Shown here: in pieces, positions 55,462-64,000 of the stretch
Position numbering within the stretch: position 1 is the stretch's first letter
Layout: each line of letters opens with the position of its first letter
Assembly: GCA_902560025.1 (NCBI GenBank)
Contig: CACEKL010000002.1
Location: 1 to 64,000, forward strand
Source: an uncultured Bacteroidota bacterium
Lineage (GTDB): Bacteria; Bacteroidota; Bacteroidia; Flavobacteriales; Flavobacteriaceae
Length of the DNA stretch: 64,000 nucleotides
Direction: 5' to 3'
The notes under the pieces: model-generated
Databases searched by the model: none
Seen by the model: the letters and a program-made list of their open reading frames with translations, nothing else
What the model was told of the DNA's origin: nothing
Translations under genes and position numbers: made by a program

Positions 55462-55977
55462 ATGGATACAAATCATGTTAAAATTGGAACTGTAGTTTCA
55501 AAACATGGTTACAAGGGTTCAATCAAAATAAATCTATTATCATCAAATCTTAAAGCAAACCTAGATGTTGACTTTATTTTTATTGATATTGATAAATGTC
55601 TTGTACCTTTTAAAGTAGATGATATAACTTCTTCAACTGATAATTCAATTATTTTAAAACTACAAGAGTTAAATAGTGATGAAGAAGCTTCTGAAGTAAT
55701 TTTAAAAAATGTTTATTTAGATAAAAAACACTCTAACTTTAATGATGAAGAAAGTTTTTTTTACAACGAACTATTGAATTTCATCGTATTTAAAGATTCC
55801 CAAAAGATTGGTAAGATTGTTAATATTAATGATAAACTTCCCCAACCTGTTTTTGAAATATTAATTAATGACAAAAAATTTATGGTACCAATCCATGATG
55901 ATTTTATTGAAAAAATAGATAAAGAAAAAAAGTCAATTCACATAGTTATACCCGATGGACTTTTAGAAATTACATAA
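55462..55977 (+). CDS. rimM: 16S rRNA processing protein RimM
   Basis: The 171-residue protein has the N-terminal RimM barrel (VKIGTVVSKHGYKGSIKI) and a PRC-barrel C-terminal domain ending in VPIHDDFIEKID. It binds S19 during 30S maturation. It follows rpsP as in most bacteria, but trmD and rplS, often next, are not here. Confidence 0.92.
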   Translation: MDTNHVKIGTVVSKHGYKGSIKINLLSSNLKANLDVDFIFIDIDKCLVPFKVDDITSSTDNSIILKLQELNSDEEASEVILKNVYLDKKHSNFNDEESFFYNELLNFIVFKDSQKIGKIVNINDKLPQPVFEILINDKKFMVPIHDDFIEKIDKEKKSIHIVIPDGLLEIT

Positions 55978-55993
55978 TTGAATATATAATTCA

Positions 55994-56001
55994 TATTTTT
56001 G
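55994..56001 (+). promoter_or_regulatory. Bacteroidota -7 box before the acyl-CoA dehydrogenase
   Basis: TATTTTTG matches TAnnTTTG and ends 18 nt before the ATG at 56020. It overlaps the TTG of a longer possible reading, which makes the ATG the better start. Confidence 0.45.
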
Positions 56002-56019
56002 TTATATAAGTTCCAAATT

Positions 56020-57192
56020 ATGAGTGAAAATTTTACCTCTCCAGATTTTTATAATATTGATGAGCTTCTATCTGAAGAACATAAGCTTATAAGAGAATCA
56101 ACTAGGCAATGGGTTTCAAAATCAGTTAGCCCAATTATTGAAGAGTATGCTCAAAAAGCAGAGTTTCCAAGCCATCTTATCAAAGAGCTTGGAGAAATAG
56201 GTGCTTTTGGACCTTATATTCCTGAAAAATATGGTGGTGCTGGACTTGATCAAATAAGCTACGGGATTATGATGCAAGAAATTGAAAGAGGAGACAGCGG
56301 AATTAGATCTACTGCATCTGTTCAGTCCTCATTAGTAATGTATCCAATATGGAAATTCGGAAGTGATGAGCAAAAGGAAAAATTTTTACCTAAGCTTGCA
56401 ACTGGTGAAATCATGGGATGCTTTGGTTTAACAGAGCCAGATCATGGTTCAAACCCTAGCGGAATGATATCAAATTTTAAAAGTGATGGTGATGATGTAA
56501 TACTGAATGGAGCAAAAATGTGGATTTCAAATTCTCCATTTGCAGATATTGCTGTAGTCTGGGCTAAAGATGAGAATAAGAGGATTCATGGTCTAATTGT
56601 TGAAAGAGGTATGGATGGGTTTACTACTCCTGAAACTCATAATAAATGGTCCCTTAGAGCATCCTCAACAGGAGAACTTATATTTGATAACGTAAGAGTT
56701 CCAAAGAAAAATATCTTACCTGGGAAATCAGGGCTTGGAGCTCCATTAATGTGTTTGGACTCTGCAAGATATGGTATTTCATGGGGGGCAATTGGTGTTG
56801 CTATGGATTGCTATAATACTGCCTTAAAATACTCATTAGAAAGAGTGCAATTTGGAAAACCTATTGCAGCAAAACAACTTCAACAAAAAAAACTTGCGGA
56901 AATGTTAACTGAGATTACAAAAGCTCAACTTTTATCATGGAAACTTGGTAAACTAAAAAATGAAGATAAAGCAACTTCGGCACAAATTTCTCTAGCGAAA
57001 AGAAATAATGTTGATATGGCAATGAATATTGCGCGTGAGGCAAGGCAAGTATTAGGAGGTATGGGTATTACTGGAGATTTTAGTATTATGAGACATATGA
57101 TGAATCTTGAGTCTGTTATAACTTATGAAGGTACTCATGATATTCATCTATTAATTCTTGGTAATGAAATTACAGGCCATAATGCCTTCTAA
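56020..57192 (+). CDS. Glutaryl-CoA dehydrogenase-type acyl-CoA dehydrogenase
   Basis: The 390-residue flavoprotein begins at ATG 56020. ERGDSGIRSTASVQSSL near residue 93 matches the segment around the decarboxylation Glu and glutarate-binding Arg of glutaryl-CoA dehydrogenases. CFGLTEPDHGSNPS and the catalytic-Glu segment TYEGTHDIH near the C-terminus also fit. It would turn glutaryl-CoA into crotonyl-CoA in lysine or tryptophan breakdown, feeding beta-oxidation. The substrate is inferred from these residues. Confidence 0.88.
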   Translation: MSENFTSPDFYNIDELLSEEHKLIRESTRQWVSKSVSPIIEEYAQKAEFPSHLIKELGEIGAFGPYIPEKYGGAGLDQISYGIMMQEIERGDSGIRSTASVQSSLVMYPIWKFGSDEQKEKFLPKLATGEIMGCFGLTEPDHGSNPSGMISNFKSDGDDVILNGAKMWISNSPFADIAVVWAKDENKRIHGLIVERGMDGFTTPETHNKWSLRASSTGELIFDNVRVPKKNILPGKSGLGAPLMCLDSARYGISWGAIGVAMDCYNTALKYSLERVQFGKPIAAKQLQQKKLAEMLTEITKAQLLSWKLGKLKNEDKATSAQISLAKRNNVDMAMNIAREARQVLGGMGITGDFSIMRHMMNLESVITYEGTHDIHLLILGNEITGHNAF

Positions 57193-59528
57193 AAATCAAA
57201 AACAAAACCTATACTAGGAATTATAGAGTTTCTATTATCACTTTCAACCTCAATCAAATTCCTAGGAAATAATATATTCTGATTTTTATCTCTCTCAAGT
57301 CCATATTCAGGAGGAACTGGAATCTCATTAAGTAATAGGTTCTCAATATCAATATAAAAATTCATAGATGTGGTTTTAAAGTTCCATCTCTTATCAATTC
57401 TTACATCAAGTTTAAGGAATGGATCTAGATAATAATTACCAAGCTGAGAATAATCAAAAACTATTTCCGGATAAGACTGACTACTCAACAGAGTGTTAAC
57501 AGGAGCATAAGGAGTTTTATCAGTAAATCTAAGTTTTGAGCTAAACTCCCAATTTTTTTTCAATTTATAACCACCAGTGAATGAAACTAGATTCCTATTA
57601 TCCCATACAGAGGGCAGGAAAACTTTATCAAATCCTGAAAATTTACTGTAAAAAAATGTATAAGAAAGTATTCCATAAAAATTGTTTTTAAGCTTTTGTT
57701 GATATAAAAATTCAATTCCATATGATTTACCTCTTCCTGATGTAGATACATTCTCATTACCTAAAACTTCAAAGTCACCTCCTTTATTTGCAAGTGAAAC
57801 CATATCGTTAACAGATATTGGATAGTTAAAGTATTTTTTATTGAAAGCTTCAATAGAGAATCTAGATGATTCTGAGTTGTTATACTCTATTCCAAAAACA
57901 AGATGATCACTTCTTGTATATTTAGAGTCATTATTAATAAAATTATTATTTAGATCCTTGAACCCAAGTATTGTGTATGTTGGTATCTTGAAATATCTTC
58001 CTGCTGCAAAATTAAGTTTCCATCTATTATCATGAGAAATGGACCATGATAATGCCATACGAGGTGAAAAATTTTTGAGTAAATTATTATCTATCGTAAA
58101 ATTATCTTGATCAACTCTTACTCCAAGTGAAACCCCTAATTTGCCATTAAAAAATCTTCTGTTTGACTTTGCAAAAAAGCCATATTTAATTAAATCAACA
58201 GAAGTATTATAATTTATTTCGTAGAAAGGATATAAAGTATTATTAGAGTAATTTGAATATTGAATGTTACCACCTATTGAAAATTTATAATCATTAAAGT
58301 TTTGACTACTTATAAATCTCAATTTTGTCTCTTCTTCTAGGGAAATATTAGAATAAACTTTATCACTTTTATTTACGTTATCTTGGAATCTTTCAAAATC
58401 ATTTTTAAGTCTATTGGTGCTTAGTGATAAGTTAAAGAAACCATTATTTTGTTTATAAATTCTTTTCCACGATACACCAAATGTCCTTGTATTTTGATTA
58501 ATAATTGGTATTTGCTCAATAGTTGATTGGTTCTCAAAATCATATTCATCAGGTTCATTTACAGTTAATTTATCAATTGAACCAATTCCTACAAAATTTA
58601 AGAAATTATAGTCATCTATTTTATGGCTTATTTTCATCTGATAATCCCAATAATCTGGAAGGAAAGAAAATCCAAAGGCTTTAAATAAAAATTGTAAATA
58701 GCTTCTTCTTACAGAAAATATAAATGAAGTTTTTTCATTCAAAGGTCCTTCAAATGTTATTCCAGCTTCACTTGATCCTATTCGAAAGTTTCCAGATAAT
58801 CTATCTGGATTTGCATCCTTTTGAATAAACGACAATACTCCTGACAAAGCATTATCATATTCTGCTCCAAATGATGATGTTGAAAGAGTTACATCTTTAA
58901 TAAATGAAATATTTACTAATCCAACAGGACCTCCAGAACTACCTTGAGTAGAAAAATGATTAATGTTTGGTATTTCAATTCCATCTATATAGTATACAGT
59001 TTCGTTTGGTCCTCCACCCCTTATTATAATATCGTTTCTAAAACCTCCTACAGATGGAGATATACCAGGAAGACTTTGGATTACTCTTGTAATATCGTTG
59101 TTACCTCCAGGATATGTCTCAATTTCAACTGCAGAGAAAGTTTGAGTTGATAATGGAGTCTCAATTGAAGTCTTAAATGGAGATTCTGTTAGAATAACTT
59201 CATTAAGTATATCTGATAACGGATTTAAGGTATATTCTAAACTTTGATTTCCAACTGATTTGACGATTATATTGAATTTTGTTTGAGATTTAAAACCAAT
59301 AAAACTTGCTGTTATGTTATAACTTGTTGTTGGCAGATCTAATATTTGAAAGAAACCGTTTTGATCTGAAACTGCAAAAAAATCTGAATCTTCAACTCTA
59401 ATTGTTGCCCCTTCTAGTGGAAACCCAGTTTCATTATCAATGACCTTCCCTGTTAAACTTCCATAATTTTGAGAAAATATACATGAAGTAAGCACTAAGA
59501 ATGCACAGGTTAAAATGGGCCTATACAT
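57189..59528 (-). CDS. TonB-dependent outer-membrane receptor with N-terminal CarboxypepD-like domain
   Basis: The 779-residue protein has a signal peptide (LTCAFLVLTSCIFSQ), a carboxypeptidase-regulatory-like domain (GKVIDNETGFPLEGATI, residues about 25-110), a plug domain (LPGISPSVGGFRNDIIIRG) and a beta-barrel to the C-terminal Phe. No SusD partner is adjacent, so it need not be a polysaccharide receptor. It is upstream of nothing related and its stop overlaps the acyl-CoA dehydrogenase stop by 4 nt. Ligand unknown. Confidence 0.9.
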   Translation of the reverse strand: MYRPILTCAFLVLTSCIFSQNYGSLTGKVIDNETGFPLEGATIRVEDSDFFAVSDQNGFFQILDLPTTSYNITASFIGFKSQTKFNIIVKSVGNQSLEYTLNPLSDILNEVILTESPFKTSIETPLSTQTFSAVEIETYPGGNNDITRVIQSLPGISPSVGGFRNDIIIRGGGPNETVYYIDGIEIPNINHFSTQGSSGGPVGLVNISFIKDVTLSTSSFGAEYDNALSGVLSFIQKDANPDRLSGNFRIGSSEAGITFEGPLNEKTSFIFSVRRSYLQFLFKAFGFSFLPDYWDYQMKISHKIDDYNFLNFVGIGSIDKLTVNEPDEYDFENQSTIEQIPIINQNTRTFGVSWKRIYKQNNGFFNLSLSTNRLKNDFERFQDNVNKSDKVYSNISLEEETKLRFISSQNFNDYKFSIGGNIQYSNYSNNTLYPFYEINYNTSVDLIKYGFFAKSNRRFFNGKLGVSLGVRVDQDNFTIDNNLLKNFSPRMALSWSISHDNRWKLNFAAGRYFKIPTYTILGFKDLNNNFINNDSKYTRSDHLVFGIEYNNSESSRFSIEAFNKKYFNYPISVNDMVSLANKGGDFEVLGNENVSTSGRGKSYGIEFLYQQKLKNNFYGILSYTFFYSKFSGFDKVFLPSVWDNRNLVSFTGGYKLKKNWEFSSKLRFTDKTPYAPVNTLLSSQSYPEIVFDYSQLGNYYLDPFLKLDVRIDKRWNFKTTSMNFYIDIENLLLNEIPVPPEYGLERDKNQNILFPRNLIEVESDNRNSIIPSIGFVFDF

Positions 59529-59532
59529 CTAA

Positions 59533-60432
59533 TTATGAAATAAGTGCTTGCTTACAATAATCGTAGCATTTTATGACTTCTTTAATTCTATTAGAACCCT
59601 CTGGAATTCTATATTCTAACTCTATAGTTGAAGTAAATTTATAAGAATTATCTCTTACTAGTCTCAACACTTCAATGATAGGAGTATCTCCTTCACCCCA
59701 AATTTGATTATCTGTTGCAATAACATTTAAAGTTTTTGCATACTGTCTATCCTTTAAGTGAAGACTACATATTCTAGCATGATTTTTTTCTATAAACTTT
59801 AACAATGTTTCTTTAGTATTTTTTTTACCTGCTGCAATGTAATGCCCAATATCAAGATTAATAAAATTATTTTTTGAATCATTTAGTGCAAAATCCCAAG
59901 CAGTGTCAGATGCTTGAAGATGAGCATGATAACCAACATTAACTTTATTTTTTTCAGCATAGTGAGATATTCTCTTAGTATTTTCTTCAGAAGTAAGCTC
60001 GGCAGTAACATAGTCTGCACCTAGTGCCTTTGTTGCTTTCATAGCGTATTCAATTTCTTCATCTTTATTATTTGGATTCATACAGTAAGGCTTATAAGCA
60101 AAAATATTTATTCCTTGATCTTGAAATTGTTTTTTCACATTCCTAAATTCTTTCATAGATATATTAGCCCTCCATTCTGCATGTGACCTACCTGATCTTG
60201 GCATACCCATTGATCTTTCAATATGACTACCCATTAGTTCAATATTATCAGAACCTGTATCAATACAATTTTGAATAATTACGTTCATGTCCTCAACACC
60301 TGGGTTAAATGAATATGTAATTACTGAAATATCTATACCATTAATATCTTTTATAATTGGAGAAAAATTATAGTTTAAAGCTCCTAATGTAATTAATGAT
60401 GATTTTTTTATAAAGTTTCTTCTTGAGTTCAT
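59533..60432 (-). CDS. Sugar phosphate isomerase/epimerase-like TIM-barrel protein with Tat-type signal
   Basis: The 299-residue protein has a twin-arginine motif (SRRNFIKK) at its N-terminus, followed by a hydrophobic stretch, so it is likely exported. The remaining barrel has the xylose-isomerase-like segments VGYHAHLQ, NLDIGHYIA and SLHLKDR, whose Glu/His/Asp residues usually bind a metal. It precedes the TonB receptor gene by 4 nt, so the two may handle one substrate, probably a sugar or polyol. Confidence 0.82.
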   Translation of the reverse strand: MNSRRNFIKKSSLITLGALNYNFSPIIKDINGIDISVITYSFNPGVEDMNVIIQNCIDTGSDNIELMGSHIERSMGMPRSGRSHAEWRANISMKEFRNVKKQFQDQGINIFAYKPYCMNPNNKDEEIEYAMKATKALGADYVTAELTSEENTKRISHYAEKNKVNVGYHAHLQASDTAWDFALNDSKNNFINLDIGHYIAAGKKNTKETLLKFIEKNHARICSLHLKDRQYAKTLNVIATDNQIWGEGDTPIIEVLRLVRDNSYKFTSTIELEYRIPEGSNRIKEVIKCYDYCKQALIS

Positions 60433-60482
60433 AGCGGTTTCATATTTTTAATTAAAATAATTTATAATTATCTAAATACAAA

Positions 60483-61124
60483 ATGATAAAAGGGGTAATA
60501 TTTGATATGGATGGAACTATAGTTGACAGTCTACCCTACCATCATGATGCATGGCGAATATTTTTTGAAGAAAATAAAGTTGATAATTTTTCTGAAAAAC
60601 TAAAAAGATATAAGGGAGGGGGGACACTTGATTTAATGAAAGCTGTATATGGAGATATTTATTCAATGGATGAGTTAAAAAAAATGAGTGATGATAAAGA
60701 AGTTATCTTCAGAAAGATATACAAAGGAAATATTAAGCCAATTGAAGGGTTTCTAGAATTTATTTTTGACTTAAAATCAAAAAAAATTCTGGTAGGACTA
60801 GCAAGTAATGCCATTAGAAAAAATGTGACTCTTACTCTAAATGAATTAGGTGTTCATGATTTATTTGACAGTATTATATGTGGTGATGAAGTAAGTTTTG
60901 GAAAACCCAATCCTGAAATGTTCGATAAGACTGTAAGTAGGTTTAACTTAAAGAAAGACAATTGCATAATTTTTGAAGATTCTATTGAAGGGGTTGGTGC
61001 TGCAGTAAATGCTGGCATTAGTGTAATTGGTGTGACATCAAGTAGTTCGAGTAATATTTTAAATAATGCCGGCTGTATTAAATCAATTAATGATTATACA
61101 GATTATGACCAATTGATAAAATAA
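60483..61124 (+). CDS. HAD-family phosphatase, beta-phosphoglucomutase-like
   Basis: The 213-residue protein has HAD motif I (FDMDGTIVDS), motif II (GLASNAIRK near residue 100) and the final FEDSIEGVGAAVNAG, with a helical cap containing HHDAWRIFF. The subgroup is that of beta-phosphoglucomutases and small sugar-phosphate phosphatases. The substrate is uncertain. It diverges from the isomerase-like gene across 50 nt. Confidence 0.85.
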   Translation: MIKGVIFDMDGTIVDSLPYHHDAWRIFFEENKVDNFSEKLKRYKGGGTLDLMKAVYGDIYSMDELKKMSDDKEVIFRKIYKGNIKPIEGFLEFIFDLKSKKILVGLASNAIRKNVTLTLNELGVHDLFDSIICGDEVSFGKPNPEMFDKTVSRFNLKKDNCIIFEDSIEGVGAAVNAGISVIGVTSSSSSNILNNAGCIKSINDYTDYDQLIK

Positions 61125-61147
61125 TTTTTTAGATTTTTTAAAAAAAG

Positions 61148-61229
61148 TACTTCGGGTGGGAATCGAACCCACACTCCCAGAGGAACTGGATTTTGAATCC
61201 AGCGCGTCTACCAGTTTCGCCACCGAAGC
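61148..61229 (-). tRNA. tRNA-Leu (CAA)
   Basis: The 82-nt gene has acceptor GCTTCGG/CCGAAGT (one G-U pair), anticodon stem CTGGA/TCCAG with loop TTCAAAA (anticodon CAA), a variable arm and T-arm GGGTTCGATTCCC. CCA is not encoded. It is the second tRNA-Leu in the window. Confidence 0.96.
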
Positions 61230-61304
61230 TAAGGGCCTTAAAATTAATAAATTCCAGGATATTAAATAATTTATGATAAAATTATACTGAACAATAATTA
61301 TTTA

Positions 61305-61312
61305 TAAATTTG
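61305..61312 (+). promoter_or_regulatory. Bacteroidota -7 box before prs
   Basis: TAAATTTG matches TAnnTTTG and ends 12 nt before the prs ATG. The same octamer is used before rpsP and the LpxH-like gene. Confidence 0.5.
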
Positions 61313-61324
61313 CACTCCAATTAA

Positions 61325-62266
61325 ATGATAGTGGAAACGCCTGTAAAGATATTTTCGTGTACCCAGAGTATGACTCTTTCAAAGCAAATTGCAAAAGAGT
61401 TTGGACAAGATCTTGGTATTGTTAGTTTTCAAAGATATAGTGATGGAGAATTTCAACCTTCCTTTGAAGAGTCAGTTAGAGGTTCAAGAGTCTTTATAAT
61501 TGGATCTACAAACCCTTCTACAGATAACTTAATGGAAATGCTTCTTATGTTGGATGCTGCAAAAAGAGCTTCGGCAAGACATATTACTGCAGTAATTCCA
61601 TATTTTGGATGGGCAAGACAGGATAGAAAAGATAAACCAAGAGTACCAATAGGTGCAAAATTAGTTGCTAAATTATTAGAGTCAGCAGGAGCTACAAGAA
61701 TAATTACGATGGATCTTCATGCTGATCAAATTCAGGGATTCTTTGAAAAACCTGTTGATCATTTATATGCATCATCAATATTTGTTCCATATTTAAAGTC
61801 TTTAAATATAGATAACCTAACAATTGCATCACCTGATATGGGTGGTTCTAAAAGGGCTTATGCATACTCAAAATTTTTAGATTCAGACGTAGTTATATGT
61901 TATAAGCAAAGATCAAAAGGTAATATTATCACACATATGGAGTTAATAGGAGATGTTACTGGCAAAAATGTTGTTTTAATTGATGATATGGTTGATACTG
62001 CCGGAACATTAACAAAGGCTGCAGATTTAATGATTGAAAAAGGTGCAGAGTCTGTAATAGCAATATGTACACATGCATTACTTTCCGGTGATGCGTATGA
62101 AAAAATTGAAAAATCTAAACTAAATAAATTAATAACAAGCGATTCAATTGAAATTAAAAAAGAATCTAATAAAGTTGAACACTTATCTTGCTCAAAAATG
62201 TTTGCTGAGGCAATGTATAATGTTCATCATAACAAATCAATTGATAAGCTATTTATAAATAAATAA
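61325..62266 (+). CDS. prs: Ribose-phosphate pyrophosphokinase
   Basis: The 313-residue protein makes PRPP for nucleotide synthesis. Family segments RYSDGEFQPSFEESVRG near residue 38, YFGWARQDRKDKPR near 96, and the PRPP loop VVLIDDMVDTAGTL near 217 are visible. It begins the housekeeping run prs-rplY-pth-ribF with gaps of 6 and 47 nt and a 4-nt overlap. Confidence 0.97.
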   Translation: MIVETPVKIFSCTQSMTLSKQIAKEFGQDLGIVSFQRYSDGEFQPSFEESVRGSRVFIIGSTNPSTDNLMEMLLMLDAAKRASARHITAVIPYFGWARQDRKDKPRVPIGAKLVAKLLESAGATRIITMDLHADQIQGFFEKPVDHLYASSIFVPYLKSLNIDNLTIASPDMGGSKRAYAYSKFLDSDVVICYKQRSKGNIITHMELIGDVTGKNVVLIDDMVDTAGTLTKAADLMIEKGAESVIAICTHALLSGDAYEKIEKSKLNKLITSDSIEIKKESNKVEHLSCSKMFAEAMYNVHHNKSIDKLFINK

Positions 62267-62272
62267 ATAAAA

Positions 62273-62968
62273 ATGAAATCAATAGAAATTAAAAGTAACA
62301 ACAGGGAAAATACTGGTAAAACAAGCTCAAATTCTTTAAGAAAAGAAGGTAATGTTCCATGTGTTTTGTACGGAGGTAATGAAGTAGTACATTTTTCTGC
62401 AAAAGAAATAGGATTTAAAGACCTAGTTTATACAGCTGCTGCTCACACTGTTGTATTAGATTTTGGGGATAAAAAAGTGAATGCTATTCTTCAAGATATT
62501 CAATTTCATCCAGTAACTGATAAAATATTACACGCTGATTTTTATGAACTTTTTGATGATAAGCCAGTTACAATGGAAATACCGGTAATTCTTAGTGGAT
62601 CAGCCCCTGGAGTCATGAATAGTGGTGGTGTTTTAAGTAGAAATAAAAGAAAGCTTAAAATAAAAGCAATTCCAGGTAATCTTCCTGATTCTATTGATGT
62701 AGATATTTCTTCACTTGAATTAGGGGATAAATATTACACATCTCAAGTGGATGACGAGGACTTTGAAATACTTCACCCAGATAATACTGTAATCTGTCAA
62801 GTTAGAACATCAAGAGCATCAATGGCACTACCAGAAGAAGAGGAAGGTGTTGAAGGTGCAGAAGGTGTTGAAGGTGTTGAAGGTGCAGAAGGTGCAGAAG
62901 GTACAGAAGGTGCAGAAGCAAAAGGTTCTGATACTGAAGCTCCTAAGGATGAGTCTAAAGATTCTTAA
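62273..62968 (+). CDS. rplY: 50S ribosomal protein L25 (CTC type) with Gly-Glu repeat tail
   Basis: The 231-residue protein has the L25 fold ([22 protein letters not shown]) and the CTC-type C-terminal domain ([21 protein letters not shown]). An acidic tail of E-G-(V/A/T) triplets is encoded by eight 9-bp repeats near the end. L25 binds 5S rRNA. The order with prs and pth is common in Bacteroidota. Confidence 0.94.
   Translation: MKSIEIKSNNRENTGKTSSNSLRKEGNVPCVLYGGNEVVHFSAKEIGFKDLVYTAAAHTVVLDFGDKKVNAILQDIQFHPVTDKILHADFYELFDDKPVTMEIPVILSGSAPGVMNSGGVLSRNKRKLKIKAIPGNLPDSIDVDISSLELGDKYYTSQVDDEDFEILHPDNTVICQVRTSRASMALPEEEEGVEGAEGVEGVEGAEGAEGTEGAEAKGSDTEAPKDESKDS
62843..62914 (+). repeat. 9-bp tandem repeat in the 3' end of rplY
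   Basis: Eight units of GAAGGT followed by GTT, GCA or ACA encode Glu-Gly-(Val/Ala/Thr). Copy number could change without a frameshift. Confidence 0.9.
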
Positions 62969-63015
62969 TATTTGGCGTTATTTAATTAATCTTAACTTTA
63001 TTAGGTTAATAAATA

Positions 63016-63642
63016 ATGATGAATTTTCTTAAGAAAATCTTCTCAAGTTTAAATAATAAATCTGATATGAATAAATATCTTATTCTAGGTATTGGAAATA
63101 TTGGTAAAGAGTACGATGATACTAGGCATAATATAGGCTTTGAAATTGTTGATCAACTTTCTCAAAATCTGGATACCGAGTTTGAATCTGTAAAACTAGC
63201 TCAAAGGGCAGAAGGAAGTTTCAAAGGAAAAAAGATAATTATCATAAAGCCAAACAATTATGTCAATAATTCAGGAAGATCATTATTGTATTGGCAAAAA
63301 AAAGAAAAAGTTTCACTTGAAAACATTCTAGTTGTTTGTGATGATTTAAATTTATTTTTTGGAAATATTAAAATAAAACCAAATGGCACGTCTGGAGGTC
63401 ATAATGGCTTAAAAGACATTGAAGATAATCTTGGAACTTCTAATTATGCTAGGTTAAGGGTTGGAATATCTAATAACAATAAGATTCCCAAATCAGATTA
63501 TGTTTTAGGAAAGTGGAGTAGCTATGAGATGTCCAATATAAATACTCTTACAATTAGCTCAATTGAGATTATTTTCTCATTTATTCAAACTGGTATTGAA
63601 GAGACAATGAATCTCTACAACAAGAAAAATTTTATTAAATGA
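63016..63642 (+). CDS. pth: Peptidyl-tRNA hydrolase
   Basis: The 208-residue enzyme frees tRNA from stalled peptides. The active-site segment LGIGNIGKEYDDTRHNIGF has the catalytic His, and KPNNYVNNSGRSL and GGHNGLKDIEDNL follow. Flavobacterial Pth proteins carry an N-terminal extension, so I keep the first ATG; an internal ATG at 63067 is possible. The stop overlaps ribF as ATGA. Confidence 0.94.
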   Translation: MMNFLKKIFSSLNNKSDMNKYLILGIGNIGKEYDDTRHNIGFEIVDQLSQNLDTEFESVKLAQRAEGSFKGKKIIIIKPNNYVNNSGRSLLYWQKKEKVSLENILVVCDDLNLFFGNIKIKPNGTSGGHNGLKDIEDNLGTSNYARLRVGISNNNKIPKSDYVLGKWSSYEMSNINTLTISSIEIIFSFIQTGIEETMNLYNKKNFIK

Positions 63643-64000
63643 AAATTTTCAGGAGTATTGAAGATTATAATTTAAATCAAAGAACCATTTTAACAATTGG
63701 AACATTTGATGGAGTTCATGAAGGTCACAAGAAAATCTTGAATAAGTTAATTTCTTCATCAAAAAAAAAGAATTTATCATCTGTTGTCCTTACATTTTTT
63801 CCTCACCCTAGGATTATTTTAAATAAGTATAATGAAGTTAAAATGATAGATACTTTAGATGAAAAAATTAAAGCTTTTGAAAAGTTAGGGATTGAAAATC
63901 TTATTATACATCCTTTTGATAAAAGTTTCTCATTATTATCTGCTGATCAATTTATTAAAGATTATTTAATTGAAAAATTAAAAATTAATCATATAATTAT
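63639..64000 (+). CDS. ribF: Bifunctional riboflavin kinase/FAD synthetase (3' truncated)
   Basis: The frame runs off the window end; 120 residues are visible. The N-terminal LTIGTFDGVHEGHKKIL contains the GxxDGVHxGH nucleotidyltransferase motif of FAD synthetase, and VVLTFFPHPR follows. The full protein would make FMN and FAD from riboflavin. It starts at ATG 63639, overlapping the pth stop by 4 nt. Confidence 0.93.
   Translation, partial: MKIFRSIEDYNLNQRTILTIGTFDGVHEGHKKILNKLISSSKKKNLSSVVLTFFPHPRIILNKYNEVKMIDTLDEKIKAFEKLGIENLIIHPFDKSFSLLSADQFIKDYLIEKLKINHII

Noticed and set aside
61230..61240. TAAGGGCCTTA palindrome upstream of tRNA-Leu (CAA) as an operator or terminator
   Set aside because: A single short palindrome without a U-run or second copy; I cannot support a function.
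1..64000. CRISPR arrays, insertion sequences, prophage or toxin-antitoxin loci
   Set aside because: I found no spaced repeats, transposase or phage motifs, and the window is almost wholly accounted for by the genes listed.

Overview
This window looks like chromosomal DNA of a flavobacterium (Bacteroidota, class Flavobacteriia), probably a marine type with a compact genome. The DNA is strongly AT-rich and coding density is very high. Genes often overlap by 1-29 nt. Several proteins belong to families that occur together mainly in Flavobacteriia: DUF4296, DUF4271, DUF3098, DUF2797, a DUF6090-like protein, GH3-family proteins and paired ExbD proteins. Many genes are preceded by the Bacteroidota -7 promoter box TAnnTTTG rather than by E. 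coli-type signals. I count 67 protein genes (the first and last cut by the window ends), four tRNA genes and one gene remnant. I see no rRNA, insertion sequence, prophage or CRISPR array. The lineage call is inference from gene families and order.

Layout. 1-5.7 kb: end of a MoxR/Mg-chelatase-like AAA ATPase, then on the minus strand an Fe-S module (mrp-nfu-ferredoxin reductase), an alkyltransferase-like repair protein and a PhoR/PhoB-like two-component pair. 5.7-14.7 kb: tyrS, pyrC, a dolichol-phosphate-mannose-synthase-like enzyme, hemD, a YugP-type peptidase, a SemiSWEET transporter and leuS. 14.8-20.8 kb: ftsX, truB, pyrH, frr, asnS and rpoN on the plus strand. 20.8-23.8 kb: an envelope-energising operon, exbB - membrane protein - exbD - exbD - outer-membrane protein. 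23.9-34.2 kb (minus): a PqaA-like hydrolase, fabH, tRNA-Ser, tatD, and the 2-oxoglutarate dehydrogenase genes sucA and sucB, which are split by a three-gene cassette (acetyltransferase, amino-acid permease, glycerol-1-phosphate-dehydrogenase-like enzyme).

34.3-43.1 kb: umuC-umuD in the opposite order to E. coli, fadB-fadA for fatty acid beta-oxidation, an SCP2 protein, an AraC-type remnant, an LpxH-like phosphoesterase with a glycosyltransferase, a YfiT/DinB protein and a PepSY protein ended by a bidirectional terminator. 43.1-48.0 kb (minus): tRNA-Gly and tRNA-Leu, and an operon mutS - smr - metallopeptidase-like lipoprotein - DUF6090-like protein. 48.0-64.0 kb: a TrmH methyltransferase, folK, a queuosine-precursor transporter, an RluF-like synthase, a GH3 protein, clpX-clpP, rpsP-rimM, a glutaryl-CoA dehydrogenase, a TonB receptor, a Tat-type sugar isomerase-like protein, a HAD phosphatase, tRNA-Leu, and prs-rplY-pth-ribF.

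Most of the window is core housekeeping: translation, Fe-S assembly, nucleotide synthesis, the TCA cycle, beta-oxidation and envelope functions. The parts that deserve a second look are the cassette inside the suc operon, which has a 10-bp direct repeat at its two edges; the rule that every convergent pair of protein genes overlaps at the stop codons, six of eight by exactly 4 nt; the mutS-smr-peptidase operon; the uncharacterised membrane protein inside the ExbBD operon; and the tandem-repeat acidic tails on both ribosomal proteins S16 and L25.
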